A DNA stretch of 9,264 nucleotides from JBEVMS01 sp040508515 (GTDB taxonomy: Bacteria > Pseudomonadota > Gammaproteobacteria > Xanthomonadales > Rhodanobacteraceae). Numbering within the stretch: the stretch's first letter is position 1; each line of letters begins with the position of its first letter. Below, piece after piece: positions 1 through 9,264 of this stretch. The position numbers and the translations under genes were made by a program. The DNA is taken from positions 1-9,264 of the forward strand of contig JBEVMS010000245.1 of the NCBI GenBank assembly GCA_040508515.1, given 5' to 3'. The notes below the pieces were generated by a model. The model was not told where the DNA came from. It ran no database searches and saw only the letters and a list, made by a program, of their open reading frames with translations.

Positions 1-47
1 TGATGGCCGCGGTCTAGGGAACCTGCCCGCGACCGCCCTGCCGGGCG

Positions 48-5677
<5,630 letters not shown>

Positions 5678-5687
5678 TGGGTACAAA

Positions 5688-5693
5688 TCCCCT
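5688..5693 (-). promoter_or_regulatory. Ribosome binding site of the glycosidase
   Basis: The minus strand reads AGGGGA, then 10 bases, then the ATG at 5677. This supports starting at MKRQ, the signal-peptide start, rather than at the in-frame ATG at 5731. Confidence 0.6.
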
Positions 5694-5743
5694 GTAAGAG
5701 CCGCGTGGTGTGACAGCGCATCGCAACGCACACGACGCCGATC

Positions 5744-5763
5744 GCCGGCGATGAATCGCCGGC
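5744..5763. repeat. 8-bp GC-rich inverted repeat in the glycosidase leader
   Basis: Arms gccggcga (5744-5751) and tcgccggc (5756-5763) flank a TGAA loop, 67-86 bases upstream of the glycosidase start. On the plus strand it is followed by ggctttg, too weak for a convincing terminator. On the minus strand it would form a stable hairpin in the 5' leader. Confidence 0.55.
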
Positions 5764-5945
5764 GGCTTTGTCGTTCGCGGTGAGTGGATTATTCGCCCCC
5801 TGAAGCCGGTCTGTGCGAGCCCCTGCCGCTCCTCTCGGGTTTTAGCCCATACGCTGTCCGCGCGAATCATCCGCTTATAGCTTTACCACCACAATACGCA
5901 TTCTTGCGACATTGCCCTGGCGCGTGTACATCCTTGCGCGTTTCG

Positions 5946-6050
5946 TGACGAGTGTCCGGTTTTGTCGTTAGCTGGATGGTTTTGAACAAGTCCGACTCGA
6001 TAAAGGAGCACCATTATTTTTAATGGCTGTCTACCTTTCATCACTCGTCA
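5946..6050. repeat. Long-range 9-bp inverted repeat in the leader (arms 5946-5954 and 6042-6050)
   Basis: The plus strand has tgacgagtg at 5946-5954 and its exact complement cactcgtca at 6042-6050, 87 bases apart. In a minus-strand transcript the arms could pair and enclose the interval, which itself holds the inverted repeat at 6011-6026. The downstream arm lies just past the candidate immunity RNA. A 9-bp match could arise by chance in a few hundred bases, so the functional claim is weak. Confidence 0.4.
6011..6026. promoter_or_regulatory. AT-rich palindrome, possible operator
   Basis: CCATTA (6011-6016) and TAATGG (6021-6026) form a perfect dyad with a 4-base TTTT centre, in an AT-rich stretch of the long leader. 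This is the size and symmetry of a dimeric repressor site. No regulator gene is visible in the window to pair it with. Confidence 0.35.
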
Positions 6051-6061
6051 AAATACTGACG

Positions 6062-6130
6062 GGTAATAGATGCTAGTAACGGGTTTCTGGAGGTGGCGAC
6101 CCCACCTTAAATAGTGAGCGGTTTCCAGCA
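6062..6130 (-). ncRNA. Candidate C4/P4-CI-type phage immunity antisense RNA
   Basis: The core is a stem AGGTGG/CCACCT (arms 6091-6096 and 6102-6107) with a 5-base loop at 6097-6101. It is flanked by the segments GGAAACCGCTCACTATTTA and CCAGAAACC on the minus strand. This resembles, from memory, the C4 antisense RNA of phages P1/P7 and their relatives, in which a small RNA cut from a leader pairs with nearby copies to block phage gene expression. In support, the unpaired CCGCTCAC in the element (6114-6121) is exactly complementary to GTGAGCGG about 92 bases upstream in the same transcript (6214-6221), like the seqB/seqA pairing of P4. The strand is chosen from that geometry and remains uncertain. 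No phage antirepressor or kil gene is present downstream; the next gene is the glycosidase. A covariance-model search would settle it. Confidence 0.4.
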
Positions 6131-6213
6131 CGGCGCAACCGGAGTACAACCCGCACGTCAACCGCCTCCCGCGCCGTCATGGCTTGGCGGATCGCCATGA
6201 CATGGGGCCATAG

Positions 6214-6221
6214 CCGCTCAC
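6214..6221 (-). promoter_or_regulatory. Possible pairing target of the candidate immunity RNA
   Basis: The minus strand reads GTGAGCGG here. This is the exact complement of the CCGCTCAC at 6114-6121 inside the candidate antisense RNA, with one further G-U pair possible. In P4-type immunity a site upstream of the RNA in the same leader plays this role. The match is short and could be coincidental. Confidence 0.3.
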
Positions 6222-6318
6222 CGTTGGGCGCTGGCGACGCCAGTGGCATGCGCCCTCGTGCGATCACACTTACCCTGTGGCGATGGGAAGCCTTCGCGCG
6301 CGGCCTCAACCCATGCCG

Positions 6319-6978
6319 CTATGCGCCCGGAGCAAGCCGTTTTTGAAGTATCACGCCAACCTCCGCAAGGTTCGCGGCTGGCATCGCGCGGGATAAATCG
6401 CCTGCAAGATCTCCCCGGTCACCAAGGGCGATTGTCGCGATTCCCGCCCCGACCGCAGAGCGAATCCCAGGCTCACTATCTTCAACCACGATGGCCTCGC
6501 CGATCTCGATGCCGATCTCCTTCACGACCGACCGATAAAATGCAGGATCCGGCTTCCAATGGCCAATTTCATAGGCACTGAAGATCGCATTGTGCGCGGT
6601 GAAGTAAGATTCGAGACCCGTCACCCGGAGACTGTTTATAATCTTCTCGCGTGGCCCGCTGGAAGCGATATGCACCGGAAGGCGCAAGGAGGCAAGCAAC
6701 TCCCGCGCACCGTGCATCGGTCGTAACCGGTCGGCAAACGCCAACTTCATGCGCTGCCGGAACACAGCAATAAAGTCCGCAGGCATCGGCGTATTGAAGC
6801 GCCGCTCCAGATCCATTATGCACTCGGCCATCTTTACGCCTGTGTATGCCTGTACTGCCTCAGACACAGTCCATGCAAAACCAAGTTCCGCTAAATATTC
6901 AACCAAAACTTCGTTTGCCAGAATCTCGCTATCGACGAGTGTGCCGTCGCAGTCGAATATTATTGCCTTTATGTGCAT
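6319..6978 (-). CDS. HAD superfamily phosphatase, YieH/beta-phosphoglucomutase-like
   Basis: A complete 219-residue haloacid-dehalogenase subfamily I enzyme with the alpha-helical cap, cytoplasmic, acting on a small phosphorylated metabolite. All four HAD motifs are present: DCDGT (Asp9 nucleophile, Asp11 acid/base), the Ser at 106/107 in IASSGP, Lys142 in WKPDP, and EDS at 166-168. The cap lies between about residues 16 and 85. The segment YEIGHWKPDPAF closely resembles E. coli YieH, a 6-phosphogluconate phosphatase, but HAD enzymes are promiscuous and a beta-phosphoglucomutase or DOG-phosphatase role is equally possible. The start ATG at 6978 sits close behind a GGGA and an AT-rich promoter-like stretch. 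GC is about 50-55% (about 45% near the 5' end), lower than its neighbours, suggesting acquisition. It stands alone, with decayed mobile DNA upstream. Confidence 0.88.
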   Translation of the reverse strand: MHIKAIIFDCDGTLVDSEILANEVLVEYLAELGFAWTVSEAVQAYTGVKMAECIMDLERRFNTPMPADFIAVFRQRMKLAFADRLRPMHGARELLASLRLPVHIASSGPREKIINSLRVTGLESYFTAHNAIFSAYEIGHWKPDPAFYRSVVKEIGIEIGEAIVVEDSEPGIRSAVGAGIATIALGDRGDLAGDLSRAMPAANLAEVGVILQKRLAPGA

Positions 6979-7003
6979 TCAATCGATCCCACGCCGGCAT
7001 TTA

Positions 7004-7031
7004 ATTCTAAAATTGAATGACTCGAAAATAA
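7004..7031 (-). promoter_or_regulatory. Weak sigma70-like promoter for the HAD phosphatase
   Basis: On the minus strand TTATTT (7026-7031) and TAGAAT (7004-7009) are separated by 16 bases, ending about 26 bases before the ATG, in a locally AT-rich patch. The -10 box fits well and the -35 poorly. The dyad AATTC-TAA-AATTG-like sequence overlapping the -10 could be an operator, but this is speculative. Confidence 0.35.
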
Positions 7032-7214
7032 GCTATCGGCTTTGAATCGCCGACCATTATCCGATGCAGCACCCTCAATCGCCTAGTGCCCCAAGCCATC
7101 AACGCCTCAGCGCTTAAACCGTTTCCCAACCTCAGGCGCTAGCCTCGAACGGTCATCGCACGGACAGTTGCCACCAGAAGTGGAATTTTCCGCAGGCTTT
7201 CCCGCCGAGGTTCC
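7032..7214. other. No gene recognised; possible left flank of a decayed insertion sequence
   Basis: No open frame with recognisable protein similarity on either strand. The stretch just before the orfA remnant (about 7165-7214) may be the non-coding left end of that element, but I cannot identify a terminal inverted repeat or target duplication. Confidence 0.4.
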
Positions 7215-7470
7215 ATGTAAGGCATCCCGTTTAACCGACAGCCAGATCATCGCTGTGCTTTAGCAGGGTGAGGCCGGCACGGTACCTCAGCGGCGCTGCG
7301 AGCCTGGCATCAGCTCAGCGACGTTCTACGACCGAAGGAAGTCCCGTGTTGGACACGTGGCCCAGCAACTTCGCCGGCATGGATGCGTCGCGATGTGCCA
7401 GCTTTAAGGAGCTCAGGACGAGAATCGGCGCACTCGATACCCAGCTCCACAGAAACTGGCGCGAACCACA
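7215..7470 (+). pseudogene. IS3-family transposase OrfA remnant
   Basis: Reading from 7219 gives KASRLTDSQIIAVL, a stop (TAG at 7261-7263), then QGEAGT, RRCEPGISSATFYDRRKSR. This is the helix-turn-helix start of an IS3-family OrfA, whose usual form is K-SRFTDSQII-L, AEAGTPV-LCREHGISSATFY-WR-K. An extra T after the ATG at 7215 breaks the start. After about 7350 the similarity moves to another frame (FAGMDAS, then KEL, from 7370), and then to a third with DENRR, matching the KELE-ENRRLK coiled coil of OrfA. So there is one in-frame stop and at least three frameshifts. The DDE-carrying OrfB is absent, so it cannot move. In the intact family OrfA binds the element ends and is joined to OrfB by programmed frameshifting. 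Confidence 0.75.
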
Positions 7471-7652
7471 TAGCTCACTTTCGGGGTCAGTTAAAACGGG
7501 GGGTTACCTACAGACTTTGCACCACGCCAAGCGTCGACAGACATCGCTCAGCGCACGCATCTGATCCCATTCGCCTATAGCTCCGGAAGTCTGGCTGCCC
7601 ACGTCACGGGGAAGATGACGATCCGCACGCGCAGCAAAAAAGTGCAGCGGCG
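7471..7652. other. Unassigned junction between the IS remnant and the TolC remnant
   Basis: No recognisable coding sequence. A ggggtcagttaaaacgggg string at about 7486-7503 is reminiscent of insertion-sequence ends, but the family cannot be named. The TolC frame is open back to a stop at 7578-7580, with no plausible start codon or ribosome site. Confidence 0.4.
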
Positions 7653-8078
7653 TTGAACTTCACACTCGGGCTTGCCACCTTGGGCGCCACGAAAACTGCG
7701 AACGCCCAGGTGCATCTGGCCAGCCTGCAAGCGGAGGCTGAACTCGATCAAATTCGTGCCGCGGTGGTGTCGGCACAACAGACTTGCCTGGCTGCGGCAA
7801 AACGTATTCCGTTGGCCAGCCAGCAAGTCGCGGCGGCGGATGAGGCGCTACGGCTGGTGCAATCGAACCTGCGCGCGGGCACCATGCTGGCGCTCGATGG
7901 CTTGCAAGCACAGGCCGCTGCCGCTCAGGCTCGCGTGGCCTATGCCACCGCCATTATCCGCTACGACCAGGCCGAGATTGGCTTGCTGTCGACCCTCGGA
8001 ATAGTCGATCCGCAGACGATCGCAGCCGTCCGCCAAGCCTCGGCACAGAAGAATGCCGCCTCCGTCGCGCAACGCTGA
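7653..8078 (+). pseudogene. TolC-family outer-membrane efflux channel, N-terminally truncated remnant
   Basis: The 141 residues match the second half of the OEP domain of TolC-like outer-membrane factors. A long Ala/Gln-rich helix (LDQIRAAVVSAQQTCLAAAK) is followed by VAAADEALRLVQSNLRAGT, a leucine/glutamine helix (LDGLQAQAAAAQARVAYA) and the closing YDQAEIGLLSTLGIVDP. Intact proteins of the family are about 400-500 residues with a signal peptide and two OEP repeats. Here everything before the second repeat is gone, and the only in-frame starts are TTG or internal codons. No inner-membrane pump or membrane-fusion partner is nearby. The IS3 remnant just upstream suggests that transposition or an associated deletion removed the front. 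It is unlikely to make a channel. The reading frame itself is intact to its stop, so the loss may be recent, or the fragment may be an assembly artefact. Confidence 0.78.
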
Positions 8079-8411
8079 GATCCCTGCCTGAGCCATCGTT
8101 TGCCCGTCGCTCGCCATGCGTGCTCATGGCCAGGCCATTTAGAAGACTGAAGCGCCCGCCTTTGCCGATACATTCAGCTACAGGATCGTCCAGCCCGTAG
8201 CGCATCCACCTAGCTGATTACGACTAGAGGCGAATTGACGGTGGGATTTAGGTCAGCGTAGGCTCGAAGCACAAGGGAGTTTTTGGGGGACGGTCGACTG
8301 CTGGGGGTGCTCCAAGGGGAGCATGGGCGCTGCATGCTCAGATGCGGCGCCATCCTGAGAGGGTCAGCCGTTGACGCACGCAACGGCGGTCACTTGTGGA
8401 GTGCACCATCC
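8079..8411. other. 333-base non-coding stretch before the methyltransferase
   Basis: No gene is supported here. It holds a small hairpin, gccatg/catggc (8113-8118 and 8125-8130), without a T-run, and one weak promoter candidate. The methyltransferase frame is open upstream to about 8283 from a TTG, but the residues added are Gly/Arg/Cys-rich and unlike the family, so they are treated as untranslated. Confidence 0.5.
8235..8264 (+). promoter_or_regulatory. Weak promoter candidate for the methyltransferase
   Basis: TTGACG (8235-8240) is five of six to the sigma70 -35 box. The best -10 at 18-base spacing is TAGGCT (8259-8264), only three of six. The leader would be about 140 bases. Low confidence. 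Confidence 0.22.
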
Positions 8412-9236
8412 ATGCCGATTCTTCCTAGCCTTAGTACCGCACGACTTGCAGGCAACTGGCCGATCGTGCGCAAAGTGCTGGAAGCCCGCTATGAGCGGCG
8501 CTTTCGTACGCACGTCTCATTGATGGAAAACCTCTATCGCGGCGTATTTGAAAGTTTCGCCGACGCCAAGGCCAGCGTACCGGCCACGCATTCATTGGGC
8601 TACGACAACGCGGCATCGGCGGAGCTGTATCGCGAGCGTACCCGGCGCGTGTTCATCAACGACTACCCGATGATGTTCTGGCTGGGCCGATTGTTTGAGG
8701 GCGGCAATAGCACGGTCTTCGATTTGGGCGGCCATATCGGCATCGCCTACTACGCGTACCAGCGTTACTTGCCATTTCCTGAAGCGATCAGTTGGCGCGT
8801 GCTGGACGTGCCCGCCGTAAACGCCGCCGGCACCGACTGGGCGCGCGAACACGATACGCGCCATCGGCTGAGCTTCACCTCGCGTCGCGAGGATGCCGAT
8901 GGCGCGGACATTTTTTTCGCGGCGGGCTCGTTGCAGTATCTGGAATACACTTTGAGCGAGCTGCTTGGCAGCCTGCCACGCCCGCCGCCGCACCTGCTGC
9001 TTAACTCGGTACCGATCCACATGACCGCCTCGTACTTCACGGTGCAGAACATGGGTGCAACCTGCTGCCCGTACCGCATCACCGCCGAGCGCGTGTTTAT
9101 CGATGGCCTCAAGGCGCTAGGCTACGTGCTGCGCGATCGCTGGGAGAATCCGGATCGTCGCTGTCAGATTCCCTTTTATCCGCAGCGCTCACTGGATCGT
9201 TACTACGGCTTCTATTTCAGCCGGGAGGCCGTGTGA
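8412..9236 (+). CDS. Putative SAM-dependent methyltransferase, TIGR04325 (LIC12133) type
   Basis: 274 residues from the ATG at 8412, which has GGAG about 10 bases upstream; a TTG at 8283 would add 43 residues that do not look like the family. Family-type signatures are present: a GVFESF motif (44-49) followed by GYDN (63-66), a class I SAM-binding glycine loop DLGGHIG (104-110), an acidic residue after the next strand in LDVP (131-134), and FFAAGSLQYLE (168-178), where the family has a conserved SG-LQY-type turn. The C-terminal FYFSRE ends cleanly. No signal peptide or membrane segment is seen, so it should be cytoplasmic. Members are usually found in surface polysaccharide or O-antigen clusters and are thought to methylate a sugar or glycan precursor; the substrate is unknown. 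It is nearly fused to a following gene, which implies an operon extending to the right. Confidence 0.82.
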   Translation: MPILPSLSTARLAGNWPIVRKVLEARYERRFRTHVSLMENLYRGVFESFADAKASVPATHSLGYDNAASAELYRERTRRVFINDYPMMFWLGRLFEGGNSTVFDLGGHIGIAYYAYQRYLPFPEAISWRVLDVPAVNAAGTDWAREHDTRHRLSFTSRREDADGADIFFAAGSLQYLEYTLSELLGSLPRPPPHLLLNSVPIHMTASYFTVQNMGATCCPYRITAERVFIDGLKALGYVLRDRWENPDRRCQIPFYPQRSLDRYYGFYFSREAV

Positions 9237-9264
9237 AGTATGGCGCATGCGACGTCCGGACTTG
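9233..9264 (+). CDS. Start of a downstream gene, cut by the window edge
   Basis: Two starts are possible. A GTG at 9233 overlaps the methyltransferase stop (GTGA) and reads KYGACDVRT. An ATG at 9240 reads AHATSGL. A GGGAGG at 9223-9228 lies 4 bases from the GTG and 11 from the ATG. The overlap or 3-base gap indicates translational coupling with the methyltransferase. Too little is visible to name a product. Confidence 0.35.
   Translation, partial: MKYGACDVRT

Noticed and set aside
6073..6309. 78-codon minus-strand frame ending in GNRSLFKVGSPPPETRY
   Set aside because: It begins with TTG and overlaps the whole candidate immunity RNA. Its familiar-looking tail may reflect conservation of the RNA rather than a protein. 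Without a ribosome site or comparative evidence I do not call it a gene.
7268..7564. 98-codon plus-strand frame over the IS remnant
   Set aside because: It captures only part of the OrfA similarity in one frame (FAGMDAS, KEL). The rest lies in other frames, so a broken transposase explains it better than a new gene.
8113..8130. Inverted repeat after the TolC remnant as a terminator
   Set aside because: The stem is only six base pairs with no following T-run.

Overview
The window is about 60% GC for most of its length and reads as accessory DNA from a gammaproteobacterium, most likely of the Xanthomonadales (Dyella, Luteibacter or Rhodanobacter type). That guess rests on the style of the secreted multidomain glycosidase, the TolC remnant, the IS3 orfA remnant and a TIGR04325-type methyltransferase. 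It is an impression from protein families, not a database result.

Layout: (1) 1-245 is about 75% GC. Its best coding frame is the His-rich C-terminus of a minus-strand gene with actinobacterial-looking codon use. (2) 246-389 is a tract of 24 GTGCNN-type hexamers. (3) About 390-5677 (minus) encodes a very large secreted family 2 glycosidase: signal peptide, GH2 core, C-terminal beta domains, four Ig-like domains, two F5/8 type C (discoidin) modules and an Lcl/DUF1566-like module, ending in a Thr/Ser/Gly linker made by the hexamer tract. (4) 5678-6318 is a long non-coding leader with several inverted repeats and a candidate C4/CI-type phage-immunity antisense RNA on the minus strand. (5) 6319-6978 (minus) is a YieH-like HAD phosphatase with clearly lower GC. 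(6) 6979-8411 is decayed: an IS3-family orfA remnant with a stop and frameshifts, an N-terminally truncated TolC-family outer-membrane channel, and unassigned DNA. (7) 8412-9236 (plus) is an intact TIGR04325-type methyltransferase with a tightly spaced downstream gene that runs off the window.

The genes do not form one operon. The glycosidase and the HAD phosphatase point the same way but are separated by the leader and probably transcribed independently. The methyltransferase is likely the first visible gene of a surface-polysaccharide type cluster continuing to the right. The middle (about 5680-8250) looks like a graveyard of mobile and phage-derived pieces.

The most consequential observation is that the composition, the coding frame and the protein character all change inside the hexamer repeat at about 246. 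This suggests either a chimeric assembly join through a low-complexity repeat or a recombination there, so the annotated C-terminus of the glycosidase should not be trusted. The most biologically interesting ones are the glycosidase catalytic site, where the usual acid/base Glu appears to be Gly, the strong hairpin inside its signal-peptide codons, and the orphan immunity-RNA-like element upstream of it.
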